The position numbers and the translations under genes were made by a program. Shown here in pieces: positions 1-10,553 of a stretch of DNA of 50,516 nt (positions are counted from its first letter, which is position 1; every line of letters starts with the position of its first letter). Source of the stretch: Myceligenerans salitolerans (GTDB taxonomy: Bacteria; Actinomycetota; Actinomycetes; Actinomycetales; Cellulomonadaceae); NCBI RefSeq assembly GCF_017349295.1, contig NZ_JAFMPK010000048.1, forward strand, positions 65,192 through 115,707. Direction: 5' to 3'. The notes beneath the pieces were generated by a model. It was not told where the DNA came from and did no database searches. It was given only the letters and a program-made list of their open reading frames with translations.

Positions 1-70
1 GCCGCCTCCTCGGGCTCCGCTCCGGGCGCACGCCTCGTACCTCGGCCCGCACCCTACGCTGCGCCCTTCG

Positions 71-808
71 TCAGCGGCCCTGGTTCGCGACCGCCGCGAT
101 GGCTTCCTTGGCCGCCTCCGGGTCCAGGTAGGTACCGCCCGCGGTGACCGGGGTCAGCGACTCGTCGAGCTCGTAGAACAGCGGGATGCCCGTGGGGATG
201 TTGAGGCCGGCGATGGCCTCGTCGGAAATGCCGTCGAGGTGCTTGACCAGCGCGCGCAGCGAGTTGCCGTGCGCCGCCACGAGCACGGTCTTCCCTCCCT
301 TGAGGTCCGGGACGATCTCGTCCTCCCAGTACGGGAGCGCCCGCTCGAGCACCTGCTTGAGCGCCTCCGTCCGCACCAGGGGCGCGCCCTCGTACCGGGG
401 GTCGGCGTCCTGGCTGTACTCCGAGCCGAGCTCGATCTCGGGCGGGGGCACGTCGTACGACCGCCGCCACGTCATGAACTGCTCCTCGCCGAACTCGGCA
501 AGGGTCTCCTTCTTGTTCTTGCCCTGCAGCGCGCCGTAGTGCCGCTCGTTGAGCCGCCAGCTGCGCTTCACCGGGATCCAGTGCCGGTCGGCCGCGTCCA
601 GTGCGAGGTTCGCGGTCGTGATCGCGCGGCGCAGCAGGGAGGTGTGCACGACGTCGGGCGTGACGCCCGCCTCCGTGAGCAGCGTGCCGCCACGCCTGGC
701 CTCTTCGGTGCCCTTCTCGGACAGGGGAACGTCCACCCAGCCGGTGAACAGGTTCTTGGCGTTCCACTCGCTCTCGCCGTGGCGGAGCAGGACGAGCTTG
801 TAGGTCAT
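71..808 (-). CDS. gpmA: 2,3-bisphosphoglycerate-dependent phosphoglycerate mutase
   Basis: Interconverts 3- and 2-phosphoglycerate in cytosolic glycolysis and gluconeogenesis through a phosphohistidine. The 245-residue protein has the usual length for dPGM. The RHGE motif at residues 9-12 carries catalytic His10; LNERHYG places the acid/base Glu at 88; AAHGNSLR gives the second His at 180. The ATG at 808 is chosen because family similarity begins there ([13 protein letters not shown]) and because it overlaps the mshA stop as ATGA, so translation is probably coupled to mshA. An upstream in-frame extension is open but lies inside mshA. Gpm next to mshA is a familiar actinobacterial arrangement. 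Confidence 0.97.
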   Translation of the reverse strand: MTYKLVLLRHGESEWNAKNLFTGWVDVPLSEKGTEEARRGGTLLTEAGVTPDVVHTSLLRRAITTANLALDAADRHWIPVKRSWRLNERHYGALQGKNKKETLAEFGEEQFMTWRRSYDVPPPEIELGSEYSQDADPRYEGAPLVRTEALKQVLERALPYWEDEIVPDLKGGKTVLVAAHGNSLRALVKHLDGISDEAIAGLNIPTGIPLFYELDESLTPVTAGGTYLDPEAAKEAIAAVANQGR

Positions 809-2133
809 GGACCCATCCTGCCCGACTCCGCGTGATGCTTGCGTGCCGTCTCGTAGACCGCGAGGACCTCGCCGGCGGCGTGGTCCCAGCTGAAACGTGC
901 CGCCGACGCGGCGGCGGCACGCGCCATCCGGGTCCGACGGCGGTCGTCCGCGAGCAGGTCGTGCAGCTCGCGCGCCCAGTCGCCGGGGTCGTGCCCGTGC
1001 ACGAGGACACCGGACTCGCCGTCGGCCACCACCGTGCGCAGGCCCCCGACCGCCGCCGCGACCACCGGCGTCCCCGACGCCAGGGCCTCGGCCGCCACGA
1101 GGCCGAACGACTCGTTGTGCGACGGGACCGCCACCAGGTCCGCGGCACGGAACCAGTCCACCAGTTCCGTCTGCGGCACCGGCGGGCGTACCAGCACGTC
1201 GTCGGTCACGCCCTCCTGCCACGCCAGCGCCTCCAGCTCGCGCACGGCGGTGGCCTTGCCGCTCGCGCCCCCGAGGACGGCGAGCAGGGGGCGGGCCGTC
1301 GTACCCGGCCAGGCGCCCAGCGCCCGGACCAGGACGTCAGGCCCCTTGAGAAGCTGGACACGGCCGGCGAAGAGCACCACCCGACGATCCGGGGGGAGCC
1401 CGAGGCGTTCCCGCAACGTCCGCCGCGCCGCCGCGACCGCCGCACCGCCCTCGGCGTCGTCCACCGGGCACGAGACCGTCCGCGGGCCCGCGTCGCCGGC
1501 GTCGAACCTCGCCTCGAGCGGCGCGAAGAGGCGCGTGTCCACACCCGGCGGCACGACATGCACCCGGTCCGGATCCGCGTCGTACCCGCACACCAGGTCC
1601 TCGGCCTCCTGCTCCGTGTTGGCCACGAGCGCGTCCGCCTCGGCGACGACCTGTTCCTCCCCCACCACCCGAACCATCGGCTCGGGTGAGTCCCCGGGCG
1701 CCAGCGCGGCGTTCTTCACGCGCGCCATCGTGTGCATGGAGTGGACGAGGGGGACGTCCCAGCGCTCGGTCGCGAGCCACCCCACCTGACCGGAGAGCCA
1801 GTAGTGGGTGTGGACGACGTCGTACCAGTCGACCGGGCGGTGCGCCTCGGCCCGCAGCACACCCGCGGCGAAGGCGCAGAGCTGGCCGGGCAGATCGTTC
1901 TTGTCCAGCCCTTCGAAAGGGCCGGCGGGGATGTGGACCACCTTGATCCCCGGTTCCGCGTCGACCACCTTGGGCTGGGCCGACGACGTGGCGCGTGTGT
2001 AGATCTCCACCTCGGCACCACGGCGCGCGAGCGCGCGCGACAGCTCCAGCACGTACACGTTCATCCCGCCCGCGTCACCCGTTCCGGGCTGTTCGAGCGG
2101 CGACGTGTGCACGGTGATCATGGCGACGCGCAT
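805..2133 (-). CDS. mshA: D-inositol-3-phosphate glycosyltransferase (mycothiol synthesis)
   Basis: First committed enzyme of mycothiol synthesis: it transfers GlcNAc from UDP-GlcNAc to 1L-inositol-1-phosphate in the cytosol. The 442-residue GT4 protein opens with [20 protein letters not shown], the signature MshA N-terminus. It continues with [13 protein letters not shown], the nucleotide-binding [14 protein letters not shown] and the C-terminal [20 protein letters not shown], which holds the family's E(x7)E pair. The ATG at 2133 fits [13 protein letters not shown] of other MshA proteins; the longer open frame upstream overlaps the next gene. It sits between a propeller gene (1-base overlap) and gpmA (4-base overlap), implying one transcript. 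Confidence 0.95.
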   Translation of the reverse strand: MRVAMITVHTSPLEQPGTGDAGGMNVYVLELSRALARRGAEVEIYTRATSSAQPKVVDAEPGIKVVHIPAGPFEGLDKNDLPGQLCAFAAGVLRAEAHRPVDWYDVVHTHYWLSGQVGWLATERWDVPLVHSMHTMARVKNAALAPGDSPEPMVRVVGEEQVVAEADALVANTEQEAEDLVCGYDADPDRVHVVPPGVDTRLFAPLEARFDAGDAGPRTVSCPVDDAEGGAAVAAARRTLRERLGLPPDRRVVLFAGRVQLLKGPDVLVRALGAWPGTTARPLLAVLGGASGKATAVRELEALAWQEGVTDDVLVRPPVPQTELVDWFRAADLVAVPSHNESFGLVAAEALASGTPVVAAAVGGLRTVVADGESGVLVHGHDPGDWARELHDLLADDRRRTRMARAAAASAARFSWDHAAGEVLAVYETARKHHAESGRMGP

Positions 2134-3251
2134 CAGGACACCAGCACGCACGCGGGTGGGACCGGAAGCGGGAGACGCGCCACGACCTCTCCGTCGCCGG
2201 ACGCGGTGTCCACGAGCACGGAGATGAGCTCGCCGGTGTTCTGGGCGGCGACCACGACCACGTCGTGACCGGGCGCGTCCCCGGCGGCCCCGGAAGCGAC
2301 GACGGCGTGGTGCCGGGGCCAGGCACCGGCCCCGAGCTGCACGTCGGCGACGTGGCCGGCCGTCCACCCGGCGAAGAGGCGCTCGAGGCGCAGCACGGCG
2401 AGCACGTCGGGACCGCGCACGCCGACATGGACGTGGCGTCCGTCCGACGACAAGGTCAGGTGCGACGGGAATCCGGGGGCGTCGTCGGCACCCCACGTCG
2501 CATCGGTGATCGGGAAGCTGTCCGCGTGACGGTAGCGGGGAAGGTTCTGCGGTCCGGGGTCCGGGACGAGCAGGTGGAGCCGGCAGTCGAGCTCACCGGC
2601 CACGAGGAGGGCGCCGTCGGGGAGCTCCACGAGGTGGCGGGGACCGGCGCCCGGAGGGAAAGTGGCGGCGACCTCGGAACCCTCGCTGCCGTCCGGGGCG
2701 GCCCGGTGGGTACGCAGCTCGTCGGTGCCCAGGTCGGCGACGAGGGCGGTGGCGTGGTCGTCGCGCAGGATGTGCGCGGAGTGGGCGTGAGGGCCGGCCT
2801 GCCGGTCGGGAACCGGGCCGGCGCCGTGGTGCCCGAAGGACTCGGGCGCTCCGGCGAGCAGGCCGTCGTCGTCGGTCGGCCACGTCACCGCGACGCCGTC
2901 GCCGTAGTTGCTCACCCACACCCGGTCGGCGGTGGCGACGACGTGGCACGGATCCGAGCCGCCCGAGGAGACGGTACGCCGGGCGACGAGCGACCCGTCA
3001 CCGCCCGTGCCGAGTACGGCCAGCGAACCGGTACCGGTCTCCCCGACCGCGTAGAGCGTGCGCCCCGAGGGGTGGGCGGCGAGGAAGGAGGGAGCGGGGA
3101 GCGCGATCACGCGCCCGCCGCCGCTCAGCGCACCGGTGCCGGTATCGAGACCGACACGGAACACTCCCTCCCCACTACCAGGATCGGCGCCGGGGCGAGG
3201 GTACGTGCCGATCCACAACGAGCGGGTGCCGGGGTCGTGCTCCGAGATCAT
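2133..3251 (-). CDS. Lactonase-type seven-bladed beta-propeller protein
   Basis: The 372-residue protein resembles the 6-phosphogluconolactonase (YbhE/Pgl-type) propeller family. Visible features are an opening [17 protein letters not shown] strand and repeated blade motifs such as [23 protein letters not shown] and [13 protein letters not shown]. No signal peptide is visible, so it is probably cytosolic. Family members hydrolyse sugar lactones, but many propellers of this type have no proven substrate, so the lactonase role is inferred. Its TGA overlaps the mshA ATG by one base (TGATG), putting it first in a three-gene unit with mshA and gpmA. That raises the question of a link to sugar-phosphate or inositol metabolism. 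Confidence 0.8.
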   Translation of the reverse strand: MISEHDPGTRSLWIGTYPRPGADPGSGEGVFRVGLDTGTGALSGGGRVIALPAPSFLAAHPSGRTLYAVGETGTGSLAVLGTGGDGSLVARRTVSSGGSDPCHVVATADRVWVSNYGDGVAVTWPTDDDGLLAGAPESFGHHGAGPVPDRQAGPHAHSAHILRDDHATALVADLGTDELRTHRAAPDGSEGSEVAATFPPGAGPRHLVELPDGALLVAGELDCRLHLLVPDPGPQNLPRYRHADSFPITDATWGADDAPGFPSHLTLSSDGRHVHVGVRGPDVLAVLRLERLFAGWTAGHVADVQLGAGAWPRHHAVVASGAAGDAPGHDVVVVAAQNTGELISVLVDTASGDGEVVARLPLPVPPACVLVS

Positions 3252-3330
3252 GAGCCCAGCCTAGGGCTCGCCCGCGGAGGGATCGCCACGGCACCGACCG
3301 GCGCCGCGCGACACCCGCTCACGAGACGTC

Positions 3331-3660
3331 TCAGCCGTGGGCCTTCTCGTAGGCCGCGACGATCTCGGCGGCGATACGGCCGCGGTCGCTCACCGTGTGG
3401 CCCTGGGCGCGGGCCCACTCCCGGATCGCCGCCGTGTTGTTCGCGCTGCGCGAGCGCCGGGACGACCGTGACGCCGCCGGCGTCGACTTCGCCTTGCGCG
3501 CGGCTCCGACCCACGGCGCGAAAGCGTCGCGGAGCTCCGCGGCGTGCTCCTTGCTCAGGTCGATCTCGTAGTTGGTTCCATCGAGGCCGAAGCTCACCGT
3601 CTCATCGGCGACACCGCCGTCGATGTCGTCCTCGAGCACCAGTTGAACCCTCTGGACCAT
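3331..3660 (-). CDS. lsr2: Lsr2-type nucleoid-associated xenogeneic silencer
   Basis: H-NS-like bridging protein that binds AT-rich DNA and silences acquired genes in actinobacteria. At 109 residues it matches the family. The N-terminal half (about 1-58) is the dimerisation and oligomerisation domain, with the typical QLVLEDDIDGG beginning. A basic Ser/Arg linker covers 59-73, and the C-terminal domain carries the AT-hook-like RGR at 93-95. The ATG at 3660 is preferred to the GTG at 3669 because an AAAGGG lies 10 bases upstream of the ATG but only 1 base from the GTG. It follows the lysS group after a 189-base gap that holds a plausible promoter, so it is probably transcribed separately. Confidence 0.93.
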   Translation of the reverse strand: MVQRVQLVLEDDIDGGVADETVSFGLDGTNYEIDLSKEHAAELRDAFAPWVGAARKAKSTPAASRSSRRSRSANNTAAIREWARAQGHTVSDRGRIAAEIVAAYEKAHG

Positions 3661-3700
3661 TGTCCGCACGCCCTTTCATTTCAACAAAACATCTGGGTGT

Positions 3701-3737
3701 TGTCGAAAGCATGCCGCACGGGTGTATCACACGTCAA
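3701..3737 (-). promoter_or_regulatory. Putative sigma-70-type promoter of lsr2
   Basis: On the minus strand TTGACG (3732-3737) is followed after 18 bases by CATGCT (3708-3713), placing a start near 3701 and a leader of about 40 bases before the lsr2 ATG. The neighbouring leader is unusually AT-rich for this window (TTTCATTTCAACAAAACA on the plus strand), which could serve Lsr2 autoregulation. This is a consensus match by eye only. Confidence 0.4.
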
Positions 3738-3849
3738 ACAAAGGAGCTGGTCGGGCGATTTCGTACACACAGAAGCTTCACTGGCACGGTGACGCGGGAC
3801 CTGGCCGCGGAATCGGGCCGGAAAATCCTGTGGTGCCGGTTCCCGCGGA

Positions 3850-4068
3850 TCAGGGATTGTCGCTGGACACCACGCCGTCGGAGGCGGAATCCGCGGCCCT
3901 CGCCGTAGAATCCCCCGCCGCGGTCTCGGACGGGTTCCCCATACGCTCCACGGCCTGCCGTTCGTCGCGGTCGGCGCGCATGATCTTTCGCATCGCGAAC
4001 CAGAACAGAACGCCTACGCCGATCGACGGCAGCAGCCCCGCGATCACCGCACCCAATGTGTCCACCAC
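3850..4068 (-). CDS. Small single-pass membrane protein downstream of lysS
   Basis: A 72-residue protein with one hydrophobic helix near the N-terminus (about residues 4-26, GAVIAGLLPSIGVGVLFWFA). It is followed by a charged, basic stretch (MRKIMRADRDERQAVER) and a polar Ser/Ala/Asp tail. I have seen similar short proteins next to lysS in other Micrococcales, but no function is known to me. Two adjacent GTG codons (4068 and 4065) follow a GAGG by 5 and 8 bases; the first is used here. The gene starts 23 bases after lysS, so it is probably co-transcribed. The topology is likely N-out with a cytosolic basic segment by the positive-inside rule. Confidence 0.75.
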   Translation of the reverse strand: MVDTLGAVIAGLLPSIGVGVLFWFAMRKIMRADRDERQAVERMGNPSETAAGDSTARAADSASDGVVSSDNP

Positions 4069-4091
4069 AGGATCCTCACAATCGCTTCGAC

Positions 4092-5612
4092 TCAGGCCTG
4101 CGGCTTGACGAGGGGGAACATGATGGTCTCGCGAATTCCGAGACCCGTGAGCGCCATCAGCAGGCGGTCGACACCCATGCCCATTCCGCCCGACGGCGGC
4201 ATGGCGATCTCCATCGCGGTGAGGAAGTCCTCGTCGATCGGCATCGCGTCCTCGTCCCCGACCGCGGCCATACGCGCCTGCTGCTCGAAACGCTGCCGCT
4301 GGATCACCGGGTCGACGAGCTCCGAGTAACCCGTACCGAGCTCGAAACCACGCACGTACAGGTCCCACTTCTCCACCTGGCCGGAAATACTCCGGTGTTC
4401 TCGGGTGAGCGGAGAGGTCTCCACCGGGAAGTCGCGCACGAACGTCGGGGCATACAACGTGTCACCGACGTAGTGCTCCCACAGCTCCTCGACGAGCTTG
4501 CCGTGATTCGCCTTCTTGGGGTCGAAGGAGATCTCCGCCTTGTCCGCGAGCTTGGTCAGGTGTTCAACACCTGTCTCGGGCGTGATCTCCTCGCCGACGG
4601 CCTCGGACAGTGAGCCATACATCGTGATCTGCGCCCACTCGCCGCCGAGGTCGTATTCCTGGCCGTCCGCAAGGGTCACGACGGTGCTCCCGAGCACGTC
4701 CTGGGCCGCCGTCTGGACAAGATCCTGGGTGAGCGCTCCGATCGTGTCGTAATCGCCGTACGCCTCGTAGGCCTCGATCATCGCGAACTCCGGGGAGTGC
4801 GACGAGTCCGCGCCTTCGTTACGGAAGTTGCGGTTGATCTCGAAGACCTTCTCCACACCGCCGACGACAGCCTTCTTCAGGAACAGTTCCGGTGCGATCC
4901 GGAGGAACAGCTCCATGTCGTAGGCGTTCATGTGCGTGGAGAACGGGCGGGCCGACGCACCGGACGCGACGGTCTGCAGCATCGGCGTCTCCACCTCGAG
5001 AAAGCCGCGACGGTGGAAGTTGTCGCGCAACGACCGCATGACACCGGCGCGCAGGCGCACCATGTCACGAGCCGCCGGGCGTGCGATCAGGTCCACGTAC
5101 CGCTGGCGCACCCGCGCCTCTTCGGACAGGTCCTTGTGCAGCACCGGCAGGGGCCGCAGCGCCTTGGCCGCCATGCGCCACTCGTCGGCGAAGACGCTCA
5201 GCTCGCCGCGCTTGGAGGCGCCGACACGGCCGTGCACGAAGAGGTGGTCGCCCAGGTCCACGTCGGCCTTGAAGTTCGCGAGGTTCTCCTCGCCCACGAC
5301 CTTCTGGCTGAGCATGGCCTGCAGCCGATGCCCTTCGCCGTCCTGAAGGGCGACGAAACACAGCTTGCCGGTGTTGCGGAGGAAGACGACGCGCCCGGCG
5401 ACGCCCACGATGTCGTCGGTCTCCTCGCCGGCCTCCAGGTGGCCGTAGTTCGCGCGGATCTCGGCGACGGTGTGCGTGACGGGGAGGTTCACCGGATAGG
5501 CGGCATCCCCCCGGGCGAGGATCCGCTCGCGCTTCTCGCGCCGGACGCGGGTCTGCTCGGGCAGGTCGTCGGTCTCGGGCGCGGGATGGGTCGCGGTGGT
5601 CTCGGAAGTCAC
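4092..5612 (-). CDS. lysS: Lysyl-tRNA synthetase, class II
   Basis: Charges tRNA-Lys with lysine in the cytosol. The 506-residue class IIb enzyme has an N-terminal OB-fold anticodon-binding domain (about 66-160, with [20 protein letters not shown]). The catalytic core follows: motif 1 near [10 protein letters not shown], motif 2 around [20 protein letters not shown] and motif 3 [15 protein letters not shown] close to the end. GTG at 5612 is the only start compatible with the family N-terminus; its SD is weak. It lies 40 bases after nadC. In many actinobacteria coaX sits just here; it is absent. Confidence 0.97.
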   Translation of the reverse strand: MTSETTATHPAPETDDLPEQTRVRREKRERILARGDAAYPVNLPVTHTVAEIRANYGHLEAGEETDDIVGVAGRVVFLRNTGKLCFVALQDGEGHRLQAMLSQKVVGEENLANFKADVDLGDHLFVHGRVGASKRGELSVFADEWRMAAKALRPLPVLHKDLSEEARVRQRYVDLIARPAARDMVRLRAGVMRSLRDNFHRRGFLEVETPMLQTVASGASARPFSTHMNAYDMELFLRIAPELFLKKAVVGGVEKVFEINRNFRNEGADSSHSPEFAMIEAYEAYGDYDTIGALTQDLVQTAAQDVLGSTVVTLADGQEYDLGGEWAQITMYGSLSEAVGEEITPETGVEHLTKLADKAEISFDPKKANHGKLVEELWEHYVGDTLYAPTFVRDFPVETSPLTREHRSISGQVEKWDLYVRGFELGTGYSELVDPVIQRQRFEQQARMAAVGDEDAMPIDEDFLTAMEIAMPPSGGMGMGVDRLLMALTGLGIRETIMFPLVKPQA

Positions 5613-5652
5613 GCAGAGATTCTATCGGCGCAGCGCCGTGGCCCCCGACCGC

Positions 5653-6576
5653 TCAGGCCCGGAGGTCCAGGGCCAGGTCCAGGATGGGGGCGCTGTGCGT
5701 CAGCGCTCCCACGCTCAGGTAGTCGACACCGGTCGCCGCGACCTCGCGCGCCCGGTCCAGCGTGAGGTTCCCCGTGGCCTCCAGCTCGACGTGCGCCGGG
5801 ATCCCGTCCCGCCCCTCACGGTCGCGCACCGCTCTCACGGTCTCCGCGAGGACGGGGACCGGCATGTTGTCGAGCAGCAGGAAGTCCGCGCCCGCACCGA
5901 GGGCCTCGATCGCCTGTTCGGTCGTGTCGGCCTCGACCTGGACGTCCACCTCCGGGAACGCCGCACGGACGGCGGCGACGGCCCCGGCGACCGACCCTGC
6001 GGCGACGACGTGGTTGTCCTTGACCATGGCGACGTCGTACAGGCCCATGCGCTTGTTGGTGCCGCCCCCCGCCCGGACCGCGTACTTCTGCAGGGCGCGC
6101 AGGCCGGGTGTGGTCTTGCGGGTGTCGAGCACCTGGGCGCCCGTCCCCTCCAGCGCCCGGGTGAAGGCCCGGGTGGCGGTCGCCACACCGGACGCACGGG
6201 AAGCGAGGTTCAGCATGGTCCGCTCCGCGACCAGCAGCACCTGGGCGGGGCCCGTCACGGTCGCGAGGACCCGGCCACCCCCGACGTCGTCCCCGTCGCG
6301 GGCCGGGAAGGTGACCTCCGGGACGGGGAGGCCGAGGCGTTCGGCGACCTGGCGCAACGTCTCGGGGACGACGACGAGCCCGGCGACGGTCCCGTCCTCG
6401 CGCGCCAGGAGGTCCGCGACGCCGGTGGCGGACCGCGGGATCGTCGCCTGCGTCGTCACGTCCCGCCCGGGAGCCGGCCCGAGATCCTCGTCGAGCGCGA
6501 CGGCGACGGTGCGCGAGATCCACGCGGGATCGAGCCCCGGCTCGACGACGGACGGCACGGCACCGGAGATCCTCAT
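5653..6576 (-). CDS. nadC: Nicotinate-nucleotide pyrophosphorylase (quinolinate phosphoribosyltransferase)
   Basis: Converts quinolinate and PRPP to nicotinate mononucleotide, CO2 and PPi in de novo NAD synthesis. It is about 307 residues. Visible family blocks are LDTRKTTPGLRALQKYAVRA with GGGTNKRMGLYDVAMVKDNH (the quinolinate and PRPP site) and the C-terminal VELEATGNLTLDRAREVA and GVDYLSVGALTHS. The ATG at 6576 has AGG 8 bases upstream. A GTG at 6582, two codons earlier, is possible but too close to that AGG. The gene begins only about 30 bases after a large perfect inverted repeat. Its usual partner nadB is separated from it by the UPF0303 and HyuA-HyuB genes. Confidence 0.93.
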   Translation of the reverse strand: MRISGAVPSVVEPGLDPAWISRTVAVALDEDLGPAPGRDVTTQATIPRSATGVADLLAREDGTVAGLVVVPETLRQVAERLGLPVPEVTFPARDGDDVGGGRVLATVTGPAQVLLVAERTMLNLASRASGVATATRAFTRALEGTGAQVLDTRKTTPGLRALQKYAVRAGGGTNKRMGLYDVAMVKDNHVVAAGSVAGAVAAVRAAFPEVDVQVEADTTEQAIEALGAGADFLLLDNMPVPVLAETVRAVRDREGRDGIPAHVELEATGNLTLDRAREVAATGVDYLSVGALTHSAPILDLALDLRA

Positions 6577-6605
6577 CCCCACAACCTAACGGTCCGCTGC
6601 CGAGC

Positions 6606-6669
6606 GGTCGGTCCGTTGTCCTTGCGGTCGGCACCTTGAGGGACCGACCGCAAGGACAACGGACCGACC
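6606..6669. repeat. 26-bp perfect inverted repeat (strong hairpin), possible terminator
   Basis: Arms 6606-6631 and 6644-6669 are exact reverse complements, separated by 12 bases (6632-6643). The stem would be extremely stable in RNA. It lies 8 bases beyond the stop of the HyuA-HyuB gene and 30 bases before the nadC ATG on the same strand, so it can end the hydantoinase transcript. No T-tract follows it, which is common in high-GC actinobacteria. The length and perfection exceed most terminators, so a REP-like or mobile palindromic element is also possible. Confidence 0.8.
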
Positions 6670-6677
6670 ACATCGCC

Positions 6678-9600
6678 TCACCGGGCGAAGGGGCTGCCGA
6701 AGCCGCCGCCGCCCGGGGTTTGCAGGATCAGCGTGTCGCCGGGGGTGAGGTTCACCGTGTCCCGGCCGGCCAGCGGTTCGGCGTCGTCGGCGCCCTTCCG
6801 GAGGACCGCGTTGCGGCCCAACGCGCCCGGCTTTCCGCCCGCCATGCCGTACGGCGGGACGACGCGGTGACCGGTCAGCAGGCTCGCCGTCATCGGTTCC
6901 CGGAACTCCAGCGCCCGTACGACGCCGTCTCCCCCGCGCCACCGGCCCGCGCCGCCCGATCCCCCACGTACCGAGAACTCCCGCACCAGCACCGGGAAGC
7001 GTGTCTCCAGCACCTCGGGGTCGGTGAGCCGCGAGTTCGTCATGTGGGTCTGCACGGCGGACGCCCCACCGAACCCCTCGCCCGCACCCGAGCCGGACGC
7101 CACCGTCTCGTAGTACTGGTGGTCCGCGTTGCCGAACGTGACGTTGTTCATCGTGCCCGAACCCTCGGCCTGCACGCCGAGGGCCCCGTACAGAGCTCCC
7201 GTGACGGCCTGGCTCGTCTCCACGTTGCCCGCCACCACGGCCGCCGGGTACTCCGGTGACAGCAGCGTGCCGGGCGGGATCACGACGTCCAGCGGGCGGC
7301 GGCAGCCGTCGTTGAGCGGGATGTCGTCGTCGACCAGCGTGCGGAACACGTACAGCACCGCCGCCACGGCCACCGAGGACGGGGCGTTGAAGTTGGACGC
7401 CACCTGGGGCGACGTCCCGGTGAAGTCGATCGTCGCCCGGCGCCGCTCGTGGTCCGTCGTCACGCGCACGGCGATCGTGGCGCCGTGGTCGGTCTCGTAG
7501 GTGAACTCGCCGTCGGACAGCGTGTCGACGACCCGGCGGACCGCCTCGGCCGCGTTGTCCTGCACGTGGCGCATGTAGGCCTGCACGACGTCGAGACCGA
7601 AGTGCCGGATCATCGCGCCGATCTCCTCCACGCCCTTGGCGCCTGCGGCGATCTGCGCGCGCAGGTCCGCCAGGTTGGTCTCGGGGTCGCGGGACGGGTG
7701 GCGCGCCGCCGTGAGCAGCTCGCGGGTCTCCTGTTCCCGCATCCGCCCGTCGCCGACCAGCAGCCAGTTGTCGAGGAGCACGCCCTCCTCGTGGATCTCC
7801 GTGCTGGTGGCGGGCATCGAGCCCGGCGTGATCCCGCCGATCTCGGCGTGGTGGCCGCGCGAGGCGACGTAGAACAGGATCTCGTCGCCGGGCGTCTCAC
7901 CGCCGGTCACGCCGCCGCCGGAACCCGCGCGGCCGGCGTGCGCGTCTGGGGCCTCCTCGCGGGTCGCCGCCGCGACGCCGGCGCCCGGCACCTCCCCGGC
8001 GCCCTCGCGGAACACCGGCGTGATCACCGTGACGTCCGGCAGGTGGGTGCCGCCGTGGAACGGGTCGTTGACCGCGTACGTGTCGCCGGGCCGCATCGTC
8101 CCCCGGCGGCGGGCGATGACCTCCTGTACGGTGGTGCCCATCGACCCCAGGTGCACGGGCATGTGCGGCGCGTTCGCCACGAGGTTGCCGTCGGGGTCGA
8201 AGATCGCGCAGGAGAAGTCGAGCCGCTCCTTGATGTTCACCGACTGCGCCGTCGCCTCCAGGCGGGCGCCCATCTGCTCGGCGATCGACATGAACAGGTT
8301 GTTGAAGATCTCCAGCATCACCGGGTCGGCCTCGGCCGAGACGCGCGCGTCGGCGCGCGGGGTGGCCCGGCGGACCACGAGGTGCCCCTCTGCGGTCGCC
8401 TCGGCCCGCCACCCGGGTTCGACGACGGTCGTCGCGTTCGCCTCGGTGACGACGGCGGGCCCGGACACGGCCTCGCCGGGCATCAGATCCTCCCGCCGCC
8501 GCAGCGGCGCGTCCCGCCATCGACCCGCGGCGAAGACCCGCACGGACACACCGTCCGCCCCGTCCGCGCCCGACGGCTGTGCCCTCGCACCGTCGGCCGC
8601 GGGGTCCTCGCCGGACCGGTCGGCCCCGTGACCGGGGCCCGCGCCGGTGGCCGGCACGTCCTTGCGCCGATCGTGCACCGGGGTACCGACCGGACCGGGA
8701 CGCAGGTCGGCGTCCACCGCCGACGGCGCCACGGCCTCGACGGCCACCGCGTCCGCGATCAGTGGCCGGTCCAGCAGGAAGGAGTACACGCTCCGGTGTG
8801 CCGCCTCGAACTCGGCGACCATCGTCCCGGCGCTCGCCAACCGCACCGGGACGGTCGTGTCCGTCCCGTCGTAGCGGAGATGAACGGTGCGGGTGACGAC
8901 GACGGGAGGCGCGTCGCGGCAGGCGTCGTCCACCGCGCCCTGCTCCACGAGGTCCGCGCGGGCGGCGGCTTCCAGCGCGTCGGCCGTCTCGCGCAGCCGC
9001 GGCAGCGCGTCGTCGGACAACGCCGCCCCGACCGACTGCTCACGCATCACCGTCGTGTCGGCCAGACCGATGCCGAGCGCCGACAGCACACCGGCCATGG
9101 GCGGTACCAGGACCGTCTCGATGCCGAGCGAGTCCGCGACGGCGCAGGCGTGCTGCCCGCCCGCGCCCCCGAAGGTGGTCAGGGCGTAGCGGGTGACGTC
9201 GTGCCCCTTGCGGACCGTGATCTTCTTCACGGCGCCGGCCATGTTCGCCACGGCCACCGCGAGGAATCCCTCGGCGACCTGCTCGGGCGTGCGGCCGTCG
9301 CCGATCTCGGCCGCGAGCGCCGCGAACTTCCGCCGCACGACGTCGGCGTCCAGCGGCTGGTCGCCTGTCGGCCCGAACACGGCGGGGAAGTGCTCGGGAC
9401 GCACCCTGCCCAGCAGCACGTTCGCGTCGGTGACCGTGAGGGGGCCGCCGTTGCGGTAGCACGCGGGTCCTGGCCAGGCGCCCGCCGAGTCCGGGCCGAC
9501 TCGGTACCGGCTGCCGTCGAAGTGCAGGATCGAGCCACCGCCTGCCGCGACGGTGTGGATGTCGAGCATGGGTGCCCGCAGCCGGACACCGGCCACCTGG

Positions 9601-10502
9601 GCGTCGAACACCCGCTCCAGCTCGCCTGCGTAGTGGGAGACGTCGGTCGAGGTGCCGCCCATGTCGAAGCCGATGACGTGGTCGTGACTCGCCAGCCGGG
9701 ACATCCGCACCATGCCCACGATCCCGCCGGCCGGTCCGGACAGGATCGCGTCCTTGCCGCGGAACCGGTGTGCCTCGACCAGGCCGCCGTTGGACTGCAT
9801 GAACTGCAGCGGGACGTCGGTGAGCTGCCCGGCCACCTGATCCACGTACCGCCGCAGCACGGGCGACAGGTAGGCGTCGACGACGGTGGTGTCGCCCCGC
9901 GGCACCAGCTTCATCAGCGGGCTGACCTCGGCGGACCGGGAGACCTGCGGGAACCCGATCCGCTCGGCGAGGTCGGCCACCTGGTTCTCGTGGTCCGGGA
10001 AGAGGTGGGAGTGCAGGCAGACGACGGCCGCGGCCCGGAACCCGTCGTCGTAGGCGCGGCGCAGCTCGGGTTCGACGGCGGCCAGGTCGGGCTCGCGCAG
10101 CACCTGCCCGGTCGCGGTGACGCGCTCGTCGACCTCGATCACGCGGGTGTACAGCGGCTCCGGCAGCACGATGTGCCGGTCGAAGATGCGCGGCCGGTTC
10201 TGGTACGCGATGCGCAGGGCGTCGCCGAACCCGCGGGTGGTCACCAGGACGGTGGGTTCGCCGGTGCGTTCCAGCAGGGCGTTGGTCGCGACGGTGGTGC
10301 CCATCCGCACGGCCGCCACGGAACGGGGCGCCGGGCCCGCACCCGCCTGCCGGAGGACTCGCTCGATTCCGGCCACCGCGGCGTCGTCGTAGCGTTCCGG
10401 GTCCTCGGACAGGAGCTTGTGCGTGCTCAGCGACCCGTCCGGGTGCCGCGCGACGATGTCGGTGAACGTCCCGCCTCGGTCGATCCAGAACTCCCAGCCC
10501 AT
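6678..10502 (-). CDS. Fused hydantoinase/5-oxoprolinase (HyuA-HyuB type)
   Basis: A 1274-residue fusion of HyuA and HyuB halves, the size of eukaryotic-type ATP-dependent 5-oxoprolinase. The HyuA part (about 1-590) has the N-terminal nucleotide-binding signature [28 protein letters not shown] and [18 protein letters not shown]. After a Gly/Ala/Asp-rich linker (about 596-651), the HyuB part (718-1274) shows [48 protein letters not shown] and [19 protein letters not shown] low-complexity insert (about 829-872) interrupts HyuB. The substrate, oxoproline or a hydantoin, cannot be told from sequence. It follows the UPF0303 gene by 51 bases, and the pair splits nadB from nadC. Confidence 0.9.
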   Translation of the reverse strand: MGWEFWIDRGGTFTDIVARHPDGSLSTHKLLSEDPERYDDAAVAGIERVLRQAGAGPAPRSVAAVRMGTTVATNALLERTGEPTVLVTTRGFGDALRIAYQNRPRIFDRHIVLPEPLYTRVIEVDERVTATGQVLREPDLAAVEPELRRAYDDGFRAAAVVCLHSHLFPDHENQVADLAERIGFPQVSRSAEVSPLMKLVPRGDTTVVDAYLSPVLRRYVDQVAGQLTDVPLQFMQSNGGLVEAHRFRGKDAILSGPAGGIVGMVRMSRLASHDHVIGFDMGGTSTDVSHYAGELERVFDAQVAGVRLRAPMLDIHTVAAGGGSILHFDGSRYRVGPDSAGAWPGPACYRNGGPLTVTDANVLLGRVRPEHFPAVFGPTGDQPLDADVVRRKFAALAAEIGDGRTPEQVAEGFLAVAVANMAGAVKKITVRKGHDVTRYALTTFGGAGGQHACAVADSLGIETVLVPPMAGVLSALGIGLADTTVMREQSVGAALSDDALPRLRETADALEAAARADLVEQGAVDDACRDAPPVVVTRTVHLRYDGTDTTVPVRLASAGTMVAEFEAAHRSVYSFLLDRPLIADAVAVEAVAPSAVDADLRPGPVGTPVHDRRKDVPATGAGPGHGADRSGEDPAADGARAQPSGADGADGVSVRVFAAGRWRDAPLRRREDLMPGEAVSGPAVVTEANATTVVEPGWRAEATAEGHLVVRRATPRADARVSAEADPVMLEIFNNLFMSIAEQMGARLEATAQSVNIKERLDFSCAIFDPDGNLVANAPHMPVHLGSMGTTVQEVIARRRGTMRPGDTYAVNDPFHGGTHLPDVTVITPVFREGAGEVPGAGVAAATREEAPDAHAGRAGSGGGVTGGETPGDEILFYVASRGHHAEIGGITPGSMPATSTEIHEEGVLLDNWLLVGDGRMREQETRELLTAARHPSRDPETNLADLRAQIAAGAKGVEEIGAMIRHFGLDVVQAYMRHVQDNAAEAVRRVVDTLSDGEFTYETDHGATIAVRVTTDHERRRATIDFTGTSPQVASNFNAPSSVAVAAVLYVFRTLVDDDIPLNDGCRRPLDVVIPPGTLLSPEYPAAVVAGNVETSQAVTGALYGALGVQAEGSGTMNNVTFGNADHQYYETVASGSGAGEGFGGASAVQTHMTNSRLTDPEVLETRFPVLVREFSVRGGSGGAGRWRGGDGVVRALEFREPMTASLLTGHRVVPPYGMAGGKPGALGRNAVLRKGADDAEPLAGRDTVNLTPGDTLILQTPGGGGFGSPFAR

Positions 10503-10553
10503 GTGGTGAGGGTAGTCACCGGACGGGTGCGATGCTCCGGCCGTCCGTCGAGG

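Noticed and set aside
1-70. Sequence left of gpmA
   Set aside because: Seventy bases of GC-rich DNA past the gpmA stop contain no ORF with support and no clear hairpin.
3323-3332. GAGACGTCTC palindrome overlapping the lsr2 stop
   Set aside because: A 10-base palindrome without loop is too short to call a terminator and occurs by chance in GC-rich DNA.
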